From Stenopsyche tienmushanensis (taxonomy: Eukaryota; Arthropoda; Insecta; Trichoptera; Stenopsychidae), in the NCBI GenBank assembly GCA_008973525.1, contig WACJ01000421.1:62001-126000 (forward strand): a stretch of 64,000 nucleotides of DNA, in the 5' to 3' direction. How positions within the stretch are numbered: position 1 is the stretch's first letter; every line of letters starts with the position of its first letter. The notes under the pieces were generated by a model. The model had not been told where the DNA came from. It did not search any database and saw only the letters and a program-made list of their open reading frames with translations. Below are positions 11,320 to 23,202 of this stretch, in pieces. Both the position numbers and the translations under genes were made by a program.

Positions 11320-11438
11320 GTATCGAGCGGAGCGCCACGTTGTCTATGGTAGGTTAGGGCGAGGGACGGTAGGGGCGGGGGCTGCGCCTCACATGACCTG
11401 TGTCTGCTGGAGTGGTCGCGTGTGTCGCGGCTTCTGCC
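11320..11438 (+). promoter_or_regulatory. USF gene promoter / 5' UTR
   Basis: GC-rich patch abutting the start codon. It has a GC box GGGGCGGGG at 11372-11380 and an M-box type E-box TCACATGA at 11389-11396, a class of site bHLH-zipper factors including USF/MITF bind. This allows autoregulation, which is only an inference. The start sits in a good context (GCCATGG at 11437-11442). Confidence 0.45.
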
Positions 11439-14400
11439 ATGGCTAAGATAGAAATTGACATGTTGGACACGGCCCTCGACAACAGGTGGGTGCCGCTTAC
11501 GTAAGTCTATTTGTCGGTGACACGCATAACACACTTCGCATCTCCCACTTGACACATCGACCGAGACACAATCACAGAATAATGCGGCGTTCTATTCTAA
11601 CACGGTTCCGCGGTGTGCGCGACGTTGATGTTTTATCAACAAACCTTCGATCCTCAATATAGCTCATTCTGATCTGTGTGAGCAGCAAAAATCTTCCTTT
11701 TGGGTTTCATTTGTTATTGTATATGTGAATTGTGACAGACCTCGATTTGATTCGAGCGTTAGTTATACTGAGGAAATAAACAATGCTCTGTATATCATTA
11801 TTTTAACGGTTGCGATTTTACTGATGGTGTAGCGGGTTGCTTATTTTTCATTATAATTTTGTTTATTATAAGGAAATATGAAAGTTACTTTTGTATCGTA
11901 AATCGACTTTTGGCCTAAGCACATTAGATTATGTCCAATGTCTTTTTAAAAGGAATATTCTTATCAATTCAATATTAATCCAATTAAATTCTTACAATAT
12001 TCAACATGCATTCTCATTTTATATTTTTATTTTAGAAAACAAATTTTGTACAAAATTATTTAAAAGAAATATTTTATTTTCAGCGGCGATGGGGAAAATG
12101 AAATTCTTGGCATGGTGGATGAAGGATCTTTCGGTAAAATAAATATGTATAATTTGTCATTTAAATAATATAAATTCAACTCGTATGGTATACGTTTAAT
12201 TATCCAGATAATCTCTCATTATGTATATCAAATTTTATCTTGATCAGGAATCAGGAATACACTATCAGTAGCAAGTCTATTAGTGTTATTATACCATTTT
12301 AAAATAATTATATTATAAACCTCTCTTTTTTATGAAAATAACAATTTATTTTTCCTCGAATAGATTTAATGTCAGTAAAGAACAAAGTTCAATTCTATTT
12401 TGAATTTTGAACGGATTTAAAAATTGAACGGTTGTTTCAAAAATCCATTAACCCTTTGATTAGTGAGTTAATTTTAAATCACGTTAAACATAGACGTTAT
12501 ATTCATATGTCCACCATTTATTTTCTACACAAATCCACTTTTCTCTCAAGTCACAATATTTTTTCATTTCCTCTTTTGTTACCACGTTGAGTTTTAAGTA
12601 TATAATTGATTTATGTCACTTTTTACTATTTATTATGATTCTAAAAAGATCACCAATGATCAAAGAAGATCCCACACCAAAAGAATAAAATTAAACGGGT
12701 TTTGACATAAAATATGTTTCAATTCCTTTTTTTTTTTTACTTCCATGTTTATGATTATTTTCCCCCGATAAATAATTACGGCCACCGACAACACTTACCG
12801 TCATTTTCGTCTATCTTGGGCCTCCTCTCTCCAATTGCCCAGGCCCAGACGAGCGGCGTCTTTTTTACTTGATCAGCCCAGCATAGCCGAGGTCTTCCGA
12901 TGGGTCTACTGCCACCCGGTTGAAAATCTAAAACGACTCGGGGGACTCGATGTGTCGGCATCCATGCCACATGACCTGTTTAATGGAAACCAATTTCCGT
13001 CGTATGCCTTGCAAAAACCTATAAAAATGTGGTGGAGATTGACACCGTATTCCCGCATTTTTTGTTAGAACATTTTGACCATAAATAATTGGTCCACAGT
13101 AGACCTTCCGGGTCTGAAGCCACACTGGTATTCTCCGAGAAGTTCTTCCACGATGGGAGACAGTCGTCCGATTAGAGCTCTTGTAAATAATTTATATGCT
13201 ATGTTTAGAAAGGATATGCCCCTGTAGTTGGAGCACAGAAGTACATTTCCTTTCTTATGGATGGGGCATATTACGGCCGTCCTCCACTCAGAAGGCATGA
13301 CTTCACGGCCTTCCCTCCCCGAAGACTCCGTAAGCAGGCCTCAAACTCACTCAACGTCAAAGGGATGATCTCAATGTTATTTATGTTGACCTCAGGTGAT
13401 TCTCCCAGATTCACTGACTCGCCACCGAAAAGATTTTTAAAATATCTTCCATTTGATTTGTAGTTGCGCATTATCATGTTGCTAAAGAATTTGTCATCGA
13501 TTGATTACATCCTGGCCTCTCTGTACTCAACGCCACTTTTAAGCTTTCTTTTTATTAATACAATAATATTTAACAATAGTTCTACAAAAAAGATAACTTA
13601 CAAAGACGTTTCCATCACTGTGTCTGGACACAAGGTCTCAAATTACGTGAATGCTCTTTGGTCCCCCTAATATTTGAATGATATTATTCTGGTATGTACT
13701 GAAAAATGGAAATTATGAAACAACAGTGTAAAATTGAACAAATGTAAAATCTGGATAGTTAAATGTGTACTGAATAAGTAATCTATTTTTATTATCATTT
13801 AAATACAACAAAAAATCAACATTTATTATGATTATAGGTAGCGGAGGAGATGAGAAAAATCACTTACTCGCACAAACATTTTTAGATTCAGGAGAAGATG
13901 ATGCATATTCATGTAATGACCCTTGTCCGAAGATAGGTAAATATATAATTGTTATGCCTTAACATATTGTTTTGGGCTTTAGCACCAATGAATTCTCCCC
14001 CAGCGCGGGAAAAAATGACTTTTCACAAATAAAACTATATATACATTTTGATTTTTAAACTTACATTGGCATTGTCTTTGAGTGAATTTTTTTTTTGCCA
14101 TTTGTAAAAACAAAATAACATGAAATAGTAGTAATTTAAGTCTTCTAAACGGTAAAACGTTTAACTGACGCCCACCGCCAGACAGTGGAAAACAGTAAAA
14201 AAACTAGTAAAAAAAATAATACGTGACCCGCAAACAATGTGTTAAATTAAAAAAGTGCTAGAAATATTCATATTCATACATTGTTCTTTGTTTACAGTTA
14301 ATGCTGTCACTTATCGCCTTGTACAAGTAGGAGCGGATGATTTAGATAATTCGGCTTCTGCGACTAGTGCAGGGCAAATTTTTAACACTCCTGGTGGCGC

Positions 14401-16552
14401 TACAATTGAAAGAGCCACCACTCAGCCTGTTCAAACTGTTTTAGCGAATTCCGTTAATGGTGTGTTAAGCCCAATAATATAAATCATAATCAATGTAAAG
14501 TATGCATTATATTAACATTGTATGTTATATTTTCAGGACAATTATATGTATTTGGTAATCCTAATGAAGTTTATGTTACACCGGGAACTAAAACGATACT
14601 TCCGAGAGAATCAAATTCTAAGACAACAAATGTCGTGAAAAAGGTACATAACATTTTTTGTTATCGACTTAATTTATAATGTTTTTAGTTGTTTTGTTCA
14701 TGTTGAATTCTACTTATACGACTTGTGTTAGATGATAAGTTTTGGTTGTCTTTGAATATTACCCTTGAAGCTTTTTTTATCATGCGAAAACGCAGATATA
14801 AATCATGTGTTAAGAATATAATGAATGAACAAATTCTCCAATATTCAGTTCGTTTGTGCATCCATAAATTTGACAAAATATTTAAGCGAATAAGTGTAGT
14901 AATGCATAGCTCGCAACGAATGAGGTGAAAGTACTGACAAATTGCGTAATAAACATGGACAGCCCAAGCATGAAAAACTAGATTATTTTTTTGCAACACA
15001 ACCAAATTATGAATTAATGTCTCCTCGTTTATCATGGCTTTCTCCGGGACGTATACCCCTGTAATTAATGGGGGTTACCTGTAATAAAAGGCAAACTAAT
15101 GTAAATTTTCTATAGTTTTATACTGTATATGATATATTTGCAAAGCGGCCAAGGCTTTTGGCCAAATGTCCAGACTGGTGGGCGTTGATTGATGTATTGG
15201 AGGCAGACACCTCAGGATTTCCTATGAAGCTCTCTATGAGAGCATTGCTAAATACAGAGCAGGAGTATGGGCGGACAGGTTTGAAAATTGTGGACGTGAC
15301 AAGACGGCGAGGCGAAGCCTAAACATTGCACAACGACAACCACTATTAAGAGTCACTGAAGCGTACAGAACAAATGCTACGGACAGTCTCCCAGTCCTTG
15401 CAGTGATCTTGCCGCTAAACCTGAAAGTACAAATAAATGCAGTGAGGCACCATCACCGCGTTTTGCGCGCACCTTTTTTTCTTCCTTCCCACGGTCCACG
15501 CTTCAACACAAAAAGATGGGCTAGGAATGCGGCAATTGCCGATTGGGAACGCAGTTAGTCTGAGTCACCTCACGGTAATCACCTGTGGAATTTCTTTGGC
15601 TCAGTTTCATCTCGCCTCAAGCTAAAATGAGTTGAATTCAATCACTGGACTTTCCAGTTTCTAACGGGACACGGCCGCTTCGCAGTATACCTAGTGAGAA
15701 TTAAGATAAAGATAGTTTGGATTGTGTGTGCGGGGATCCATTCATGAAAGCGGATCATGTTCTGTGGTCATGTTTAGCATGTTGACCGAGAGAGTGGTGC
15801 TCCTGTGCCGTGTCAGGGGTCCTTTTTCTGGACCTCTTGGCCACAAGAACTTGGTGACCATCCCCAGTGCCTTTACGGCGTTTAAGACCTTCTGCCATAG
15901 TTTTGGCACCAAGTGTGCTTTGGACAGATATTATTTTAAGCATCAGAGTTGTTTTTTTTATATCTCAACATAGGTGTAGACATTATAAATATATATATAT
16001 ATATATATATATGATATCTATCAAACATTATTTTTGATACTAACATAAGTGTTGTTGCGTGTATTTGAATATCATTATCTTTGAAATTATAACAATTGAT
16101 ATAAAATATTCCAATTTCTATTTTAGAGAGATGATAGACGAAGAGCTACCCATAATGAAGTCGAAAGACGCCGAAGAGACAAAATTAACAACTGGATTAT
16201 ACGACTTTCTAAAATAATTCCTGCCAGTCAAGATGAGAAGAATGGAATCGAGGGCCAGAGCAAAGGTGGCATTCTTGCAAAAGCGTGTGAATATATTGTC
16301 GATCTTAAAAACAGCCAACAAAGGTGGTTATTATGAAAATGTATGAATATTGCGATTTTCTATTTTTTTTTAAAACAAATGCGTGTACATTTCAGACTAA
16401 CCAGCATGATGAAAGATAACGAGCTGATGGCAATGGAAATAGTTAAACTAAACCAGGATATCTCTACGCTGAAAAGGGAGAATTCTACTTTGAGAAATCA
16501 ATTAACACAAAATGGTATCGCACCGCTCGAAAATACTCCGGATGTATCATAG
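11439..16552 (+). CDS. Usf: Upstream stimulatory factor, bHLH-leucine zipper
   Basis: USF proteins bind CACGTG E-boxes as dimers and activate transcription in the nucleus. Seven coding exons join in frame: 11439-11485, 12084-12133, 13838-13936, 14298-14459, 14537-14643, 16127-16323, 16396-16552, giving 272 aa, near the usual ~300. The N-terminus (MAKIEIDMLDTALDNSGDGE) is acidic. The middle (exon 5, VYVTPGTKTILPRES) corresponds to the USF-specific region just before the basic region. Exon 6 encodes the basic region RRRATHNEVERRRRDKINNW with the H, E and RR contacts of E-box binders, then helix-loop-helix; exon 7 adds a leucine zipper (LTSMMKDNELMAMEIVKLNQ onward). Poly(A) signal AATAAA at 16867-16872. 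Introns 2 and 5 carry non-LTR fragments and one mariner scrap. Confidence 0.95.
12448..12570 (+). repeat. piggyBac-like terminal fragment in USF intron 2
   Basis: TTAA followed by CCCTTTGATTAGTGAG, related to the starts at 5998 and 28123; the match to the 28.1-kb copy continues through TATTCATATGTCCACCATTT and ACAAATCCACTT. Only a short end fragment is recognisable. Confidence 0.4.
12780..13477 (-). mobile_element. Degenerate non-LTR retrotransposon (reverse transcriptase) in USF intron 2
   Basis: Antisense to USF. From 13477 down: a linker (LTLSEFEACLRSLRGGKAVK), then RT motifs 0-2 in another frame (PSEWRTAVICPIHKKGN, NYRGISFLN, GEYQCGFRPGRSTVDQLF), then a jump to the C-terminal end (GSRPIGRPRLCWADQVKK). 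The catalytic FADD-containing part is missing, so the copy is both frameshifted and internally deleted. The motif wording fits RTE-like or related clades; I cannot decide which. Confidence 0.8.
13464..13570 (-). mobile_element. Mariner scrap similar to the 17.9-kb copy
   Basis: The string TCATGTTGCTAAAGAATT and the following ~90 bp align with 17937-18030, the mariner remnant downstream of USF. No frame is open. Confidence 0.4.
15120..15975 (+). mobile_element. R1-like non-LTR element, C-terminal fragment in USF intron 5
   Basis: Plus-strand translation reads LYESIAKYRAGVWADRFENC, RSLNIAQRQPLLRVTEAYRT, then (with frameshifts) a histidine-rich FLTGHGRFAVYL region and a knuckle-like CVCGDPFMKADHVLWSC. 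This order (end of RT/thumb, linker, GHGxFxxYL, CxC...H...C) matches R1-clade ORF2 C-termini. Several stops interrupt it. It is 5'-truncated as is usual for LINE copies. In the sense orientation of USF. Confidence 0.75.
15989..16012. repeat. (AT)12 microsatellite
   Basis: Uninterrupted AT dinucleotide run in USF intron 5, directly after the LINE fragment, a common site for simple-repeat growth from LINE tails. Confidence 0.9.
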
Positions 16553-17890
16553 CTTGGAATGCACTTCATTTGCCTTTTTAAGTATAAAATTATTACAACA
16601 TTCGCAAAGATGTACAGATATGGTATCCAGAGATATTTTTTTATTTTATAATACATCTACTGGGCGCATGAGCCACTGTGACAGAAAACAGCTATTTTGA
16701 AAAGTAGTTATATAATGAAATGAAAGTTCAAATATATAATCTTGTTGAATTTTAACGATAACCATTTTTAGTATTTCACTTTCAATTTGTTGTGTGGCTA
16801 TTTGTAAATATTTTTTCATAATGGTGTGTTCGAGGAGTCTTCACAAAGCAATACTATAGATTATCAAATAAAGTTTTGTTAAAAACCTATGTTTGTAATT
16901 ATATCTATTATGTTAGTGGATTTTTGTTCATTCAAAGTTTACGTTCATAATGATTTTACTTAAAATTTTATGGTCGTATGAGACCAGGTGTTTTTTTTTT
17001 AATGTATTTGAAAATATCGAGGTATCATCAACAAAACGAGTATTCTATGAAATGCTGGATATAGAACATGAATTGAGAATTTAAATAACGCAATGGAGTG
17101 CATGTATTTAATATATTTGTACACTATATATAAATATTTATGTTTGAGGAATTAATCATAAATCTACTATTTATTTATAGGTTTGACTATTTTTACAATT
17201 CGTTACTTTTCTTATATAATTTTAATAGTCACATAAAAAAATAATTGCTATAGGATAATATTAGGTTTAATTGTAATGATCTTTTTTTTATTAGTACCTT
17301 GTTTTCTTAATACATTGCTATTCAAAAAAATCTGGAAAATTTTAATGTTTTATCTGACTGTTCTTTGTGTATATATATTTTAATAATATTTTCATCAGTT
17401 AGATGGGATTTGTTGTGAAAATAGTACAATCCGATTCTGACATTCTTATGATATTTATCATACAGCCTTCGATACGTGTGATTAACATATCGATGAATTG
17501 CTCATTTTGATTTCTCAACATAATAGAACTTAATAAAACATTATTTCTGGCAATAATGAGAGTACGATTAGCGCTATAGATTACAATCTTATGGTAATTC
17601 ATTTATTGCAGGGATAGTCGACCTTTATATTCGTATTATCCACTTTCGTATGTTTGTAAATAGTAAAATTTTCTTATCACCCACCAGTTCCTCAGTAACA
17701 TAATTTAACGCTACTACAAAGTACACTTAATTTTTGAGTGGATATTTAATAACAATATATACAATAGAAAGTAGTCCGTAACGAAAATCCGGATAATCGA
17801 AAATAATCATAATTATTTTATATTAAAAAAGTCTTTATTTTTTTTTCCTCCTACTTTTTTTTCCTGATAAATGATAATCGGAAATAGCAC
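16553..17890 (+). other. USF 3' UTR and AT-rich flank
   Basis: Contains the USF poly(A) signal at 16867-16872. Beyond it, only AT-rich DNA with short T-runs; no repeat or gene recognised to 17.9 kb. Confidence 0.5.
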
Positions 17891-17894
17891 AGTC

Positions 17895-18330
17895 AGGAAA
17901 ATAAGGTGGATGCGGAATCGTTTGCCTATCGAGTTATCATGTTGCTAAAGAATTCGGCAACGGTTGTTTACACGTGGCCTCTTCGTACTCATCGTCACTT
18001 AAACTTTCTAATTGTTAACACTAAATCTCCCTCGTTATGGTTTTACCATATGGAAGGACTTCATTATAGATTATCCCTTTGGTCCCACTATACATTTAAA
18101 AAAGATTTTTTACTATTAGATGTGATCGAGGGGTTGGTTTCTTTTCCTGCCCCTTTTAAGTCTTTTGTATTTTTTATTTAAATACAACACCCACTTTTCA
18201 TCTTCAGTCACAAGATAGTGAAAAAACGATTGTTTCTTCTTTTTATCGATTAAATCATGACACGTACATCGCGCGCACTGCTTTGATCTCATCAGTAAAG
18301 TCGTGCGGTATCCACACCCCCTGTTTTATG
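17895..18330 (-). mobile_element. Mariner-family transposase remnant
   Basis: Minus-strand translation near 18190-18310 gives VWIPHDFTDEIKAVRAMYVS, a stop, then HYLVTEDEKWVLYLN, which matches the conserved mariner wording WVPHxLTxENK...RIVTGDEKWxxYDN with the first catalytic Asp. The rest is frameshifted. No TIRs found. Ancient fragment. Confidence 0.7.
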
Positions 18331-18489
18331 TCTTTCCTATTTTTTTCAAATGTATTTGAATACATTTTTGGAAGTATCTAAGCTTGTCTTTAAATTCTGG
18401 ATCGGCGCATATTTAGTCCCTAGACAAAATAGTGTTTTATCTACGTAAAATTTAGACTATAGACTTTGTAAAGCATTGGTATTTTTAGT

Positions 18490-18655
18490 TTTGGATATTA
18501 CACTTTAAAAAGTGAGGGTATTATAAGCTTATTTAAGAAGTGGAAAGAAATGGAATACCTCTCCACAGACTGATAAAGAAATCCTCTCAATCGCTCATAA
18601 TAATTGGTCGGCGTCGATAAACCGCATCAGTAGTGAGTTTCATGTTTAGAAGATA
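18490..18655 (+). mobile_element. Possible Tc1-like transposase N-terminal scrap
   Basis: Plus-strand frame NTSPQTDKEILSIAHNNWSA followed by SINRISSEF resembles the second helix-turn-helix of Tc1-like transposases (GRP/K..T...D..I......R..S...I...). Short and uncertain. Confidence 0.3.
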
Positions 18656-19344
18656 TGTACGATTGTAGATGTTCCAGTATTAATTTTTTATAGGATTTAT
18701 ATTGCATGATCCTCGGGGATTATTCTATTATAACCTTCTTCGTTTGATTAACTAGGATGTTGGTATAAAAGGGATCTATGAGCGAGTAGTAAAAATGTTG
18801 TTATTTATTATTTATACTGATACGTAATGTTTACTTCATACAGTAAAAAATCGATTGAAAGGGTTCCGTTTTAATGAGTTTGTGTAAATCAAATGTCCAA
18901 CTCTTGCCAGTGTGCGTTGAAGTAAAGCAGTAGGGTGAAATCGTTGTTTTTCTTTTATAGTTTTGTTATTAATGAATTGTGATTGATTTATTTGTATATT
19001 TTTAAATTAATCTTAATTTATTATTTTAAATTTTAAAAGGGGTTTTTGTGCTTCAAAATACATTATTTGTTATTTAACATATTTTATTGTTCTGCAGATG
19101 CTATTTTATGGACAAATCTTCCCTGTAATTAGTCCGATAAATCGATGTTTTACTGTATTTACTTTTTCGTAATCTGGAATAACCTTTAAAATAAACTATT
19201 TCTGATATTATAATTATCTATTCAAGAAAAGACATTTTTTAACCGTTGCATTGCAAATATTTGTCTAGGGATTGTACTTGTAGCCTTCAAATGAGTGGTA
19301 GCATTTTAGATGAACGTAATCTTCTTTTACCGACATGTACTATA
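18656..19344. other. AT-rich intergenic DNA
   Basis: No gene or recognisable repeat. Confidence 0.45.
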
Positions 19345-19914
19345 TTAACCCTTTGCACTCGAGCAACTTGAGAGCAGTCAGCATTTTAACATTATACATA
19401 TTTTCATAGTTCAGTGAAGGATATTTGTTAAACATTACGTTCTATATTTTTGCTTCTTACGGTTTTTGATAAAACAATCTCCAAGGTGCATTCTTGGCTT
19501 ATCACCTTTGGCCAGGTCTGGTTCGTTGGGAACAAACCTTGCAAACCCTTTTTTGTCCAATCAACATAACATGCAGTTTCCCATTTTGTCGGATGCCTTC
19601 AGAACTGTTCTGCAAAGTAGAAGCTGTGCCAGGTTGTCTTTCACCGGATAAAAACGGTATTCTTGTGGGGATTTCTTTGAATTCTGTGCACATTGTCCAT
19701 TCTACTAACGTCAAAGGCAGAGTCCGACCTGCGATCTTGAGTATTTTTGAGATAAGACATCTTTGTATCCATATAATACATTGTGTCACTTGATATCTCA
19801 TAACACGATCCACAAAAGGCCAGGAGTAGACTCGTGAAGCGATATTCGTTAGGCCAAACCTAAATAAACACAGCGGCGGTGACTGAGAGGCACCGCTCAA
19901 GCGCAAAGGGTTAA
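19345..19914 (-). mobile_element. piggyBac element, internally deleted, with TTAA duplication
   Basis: The left boundary is TTAA+CCCTTTGCACTCGAG and the right boundary, reverse-complemented, TTAA+CCCTTTGCGCTTGAG, i.e. 15-bp inverted repeats with two mismatches inside a TTAA target duplication, diagnostic of piggyBac. At 562 bp it lacks most of the ~2-kb element. On the minus strand near the left end a cysteine-rich segment (KRVCKVCSQRTRPGQR, then in another frame HLGDCFIKNRKK) resembles the C-terminal Cys-rich domain of piggyBac transposases, so the gene ran right to left and is frameshifted. The terminal motifs are seen directly. Confidence 0.85.
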
Positions 19915-22288
19915 AAATATTAAGACCGTCTTAGTAAATTGTGTTTTTCCAGATTTTTTGGATTTCATCTTGCCTATTTTTGTTTAAAATTGTGTTAACG
20001 AAATACTATATAACGATAGTATTGACAAAAATGCAATATTTTTTTTTTAAATATGCTTCATTGTGTAAATGCTTTCGTTTATTACACTCAATTATCAGAT
20101 ATTTTAGATAATATTATTTCACTTTATATGTACATGTGCCTTTTAAAAGTGGCTGGGAACTTTTCAATAATATTTACGAACGATTATTCAAAATAGGCCG
20201 CGTATTATATGTAAATTATCTGTGTGTGTGATAGCATTTCGTAACGAGTTTGATGAAATATTCATTTTTAGATATGTATGTACAGAGAAACTGTCTTTTA
20301 AGCATTCTACGTAAGGAAATTTTATTTATAACAAAAAGACAATACCATTTATATGTATATGCGTTATATGCACACATTGAAGAAAACGCTACGACTAAAT
20401 TTACCACGTGAATAATGATACAAACGGTAGTGTTTTTGAATGAATATTTGTATCAATAGTAGCGTTTTTTTCAGACAGTCATATAACATTGTTGTTTGGA
20501 TTTTTCTTTATATCCATTTGTATTAGGGATATGAAATATGTTTGCTTGTGCCATAGTATTTTTTTTTCATTCTATTCACCTTTATAAGTATTGTAATTTC
20601 ATATGCATTATTATTTATAACTATTTTATAATATGAATACTATAATATAAACATATTCATGAAATGCTCTTACTTCAGCCAATGTGTTTTCAGATCATAG
20701 GGTAAATAAACTAAATACATATTTGTGTAGGGATCACCTGTAAATCATGCTCTTATATAAAACATTGCCTCGGTTGTGTTTTTCGTATTTAAAAGAATTA
20801 TTGTAAAATCTTTCTACATTAATATATTATGGAGTTAATAGATGTAGATGAGTTCCGATTGAATCTTTGAATTTCCTTGACTTTAATCTCTAAATTTTAA
20901 TTCATTTTCTGCGAAATATAAGTAATTTAAAACTAATTCTGTAATAGTTTTAATCAAACAAAATAGATTATCACATATTTAAAAAAATTAGAGAAGTTTA
21001 TAAAATTATGTAATGCAGTATGTATCGAACTCTTATTTATACACAGTGTATGATTTAATAAAAAATATTCAGTACTTTTTCAACATGTACTTTACCGAGC
21101 GGTACCAGTCGGTAAAGTGTTAAAATTGATCTATAAATTCATTCTATAATTGGATATAGCGCTTTTAATATCTATATAGAAAACAAATTAGTATGTTATT
21201 AAATCTCTAGGAACTACTACTTTTTTTTTTTGGAGGAATTACAAATACAGAGAGATTTATCGATATTTTTGAAAATATTTATATGACAATGTATACTTAA
21301 ATATGGTTCCCGATAATACCAATAAAAAGAATTATATTTAAGCTAGTGGGGTTCATTAAGTGCATGAATTACGTAATGTAAACATTTGATTTAAAGCTGT
21401 TTATTGCCTTTAGTGTAACCTTATATATCAAAAAAATGCAATTTTAATTGTTTCATATTAATTGTAATTGTTGCTGTATATAAGAGGTTAAGATATTAAT
21501 TTTACATGTTTGTTTATAAAAAATTGGTAAATAAAAAATGTTTTCCTCATTGTTTTGTAAAAAAAATCCTTTGCTTTAAAAAAATATTTCCCATTTCCTA
21601 CCGAATGAGAAAAAAAATTAAATTGTAAATTGTATAAATGAATTTTTATATAAGTGTATCCAAAAATTATTATAATATTTTTTTCGTCCGTTTTCACAGT
21701 GTTAATGTATGATTTTATTAACATATGTTTTTGTAGTAATCTATTGTTGATTTTAAACGACGTATCGCTAAAAAAGTTCAAACGCATTTCAGGCGATTTT
21801 TGAAAATTAGGACAAAATCTTTTTTACATTTTTCTTGCTTCCAGGCGATCGAAAATTTGTTTCTTTTGTTAACATAGAATACAATTCGAATAGATATACG
21901 AATCGAACAATATATCAAATAGACGACGTGAAGATTCACTATGCTTACGTACGTTCCTTGACCAAATGATGTTTCTAAGATAAGTGCAATTAAATCTTTT
22001 ACAGTCTTCTTGTCAAAAAGTGAGTCAAACATCTCATTATATCATTTTATAATGATTCATAAATCTTTATTAACATTTTTCGTGAAAGACTTCAAAGTAT
22101 AAATTATAACGCTGCTTTCAAGAATGGCCTTGAAATATGCTTTTTTACCGTTGTCTGTTCACGGCACTCATTTTAAAAACTGGGGCTGCCATTTAGCTCA
22201 TCTTCCTTTTGTGTCTGTTAGCTTGATTAATCACATAGTTATATGTCCAAGCTAAAAGTCGCCTTCTTGGAGTCTGTATTTATCTAGT
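19915..22288. other. AT-rich intergenic DNA
   Basis: About 2.4 kb of AT-rich sequence with stops in all frames. The only structure I see is the inverted repeat at 21089-21118. No gene or transposon terminus recognised. Confidence 0.45.
21089..21118. repeat. Perfect 10-bp inverted repeat (hairpin)
   Basis: ACTTTACCGA, a 10-nt loop containing GGTACC, then TCGGTAAAGT. GC-richer than its surroundings. Function unknown; it may be a subterminal piece of a decayed element. Confidence 0.6.
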
Positions 22289-22477
22289 ACTAGTGATTAC
22301 TCGGCATGCGTTGCAATGCCACGTCTCGCATAACAAACTACGTGCACCAAAAATATTTTTACTATGCCTATGTTATTTCCGCAAGTGTAAACAGTAAGAT
22401 GATAAAGTTTTAATGCAATCGGACGAACAATATGGCAGCGCATTAAATACGGACAAACAAACATTGATTTTGATATA
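22289..22477 (+). repeat. Dispersed repeat, copy 2
   Basis: Second copy of the 882-1074 repeat. Its terminal TATATTA is interrupted by the mariner insertion that starts at 22478, so the mariner arrived later. Confidence 0.6.
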
Positions 22478-22670
22478 TTAGGATGTCCCATAAGTTTCTT
22501 TCGTTTTTATATTAAGAAAAAAAAAATAAACAATTTGTATTACATTAAAATTTATTGAATAATATATGATCCATTCTCTTCTATTACCTTTCTCCATATC
22601 TTCAAAAGCCGTATAATGCCTTTTTTGCCAAAATTTCCCAGGTTTGTTGGCAAAATATTGATCAAGGTAC

Positions 22671-23202
22671 TGTAACGTAGGGGGCCGCTGACTATGGGCA
22701 CCCCTGCGTTCCTTCGTAGCTGCAGCGGATGCTGCGTATCCGGATCGCGGAGCCCGGATCCAAAGGTCACTCGAAATTAGGCGTTTCGTAACGTTCGTCT
22801 GGACCACGAGGACGGCGCCGGTGAACTACGGATATTTACGTCAGGATTCTATGGATGGGGATGTTCTGTTCGTCGAAGGTCGTGGAAAGGAGAAGATGAA
22901 TTCAAAGACTGTGGGTCAGCTCAACGCATTTATTGATATCAAATGCGGAGCGCACAGTCGTAGATGGCAAATGGCGTGTGATGAACTATATCTCAAGCAG
23001 ACGAAGTGCCGCGAGAATGGCGATGCAAACGAGGCTTCTACGGAACAACCTCCGAAGAGATGTTCCTCGGGCAAGGACTAGAATTGAACTAACGTCTCTG
23101 TAATATTTCTACAGAGCGTCACATTTATACCTGGCAATTGAAGCCAGGCCACCCTTTCTTATCTATGTAACCGACGCCAGCGTCCTTATCTACATGGAGC
23201 GC
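22671..23202 (+). mobile_element. GC-rich insert of unknown origin inside the mariner element
   Basis: Comparison with the other mariner copy shows AAGGTAC continuing directly to TTTTATAT there, but separated here by ~530 bp. The insert is strikingly GC-rich against ~30-35% surroundings. It starts TGTAACGTAG and a plausible end is TTATCTACA at 23194, i.e. TG...CA, which would suit a solo LTR; but I see no target duplication. A plus-strand frame is open from 22692 to 23081. Confidence 0.6.
22692..23081 (+). other. 129-codon open frame in the GC-rich insert, unrecognised
   Basis: The frame follows a TGA at 22689 and ends at TAG 23079-23081. No ATG stands at its beginning; the first are internal (SMDGDVLF at ~22849). 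It includes GKEKMNSKTVGQLNAFIDI, CGAHSRRWQMACDELYLK and a C-terminal KRCSSGKD. Composition is protein-like (charged, cysteines, no low complexity). I cannot name a family: a captured host exon, a gag-like fragment or chance in GC-rich DNA are all possible. Confidence 0.3.

Noticed and set aside
17399..17602. Minus-strand 67-codon frame past USF
   Set aside because: AT-rich chance frame with no domain; lies in the USF 3' flank.
23050..23110. Reverse-strand B-box-like TTCAATTCTAG as a SINE promoter in the GC-rich insert
   Set aside because: No A box at the proper distance; match too loose.
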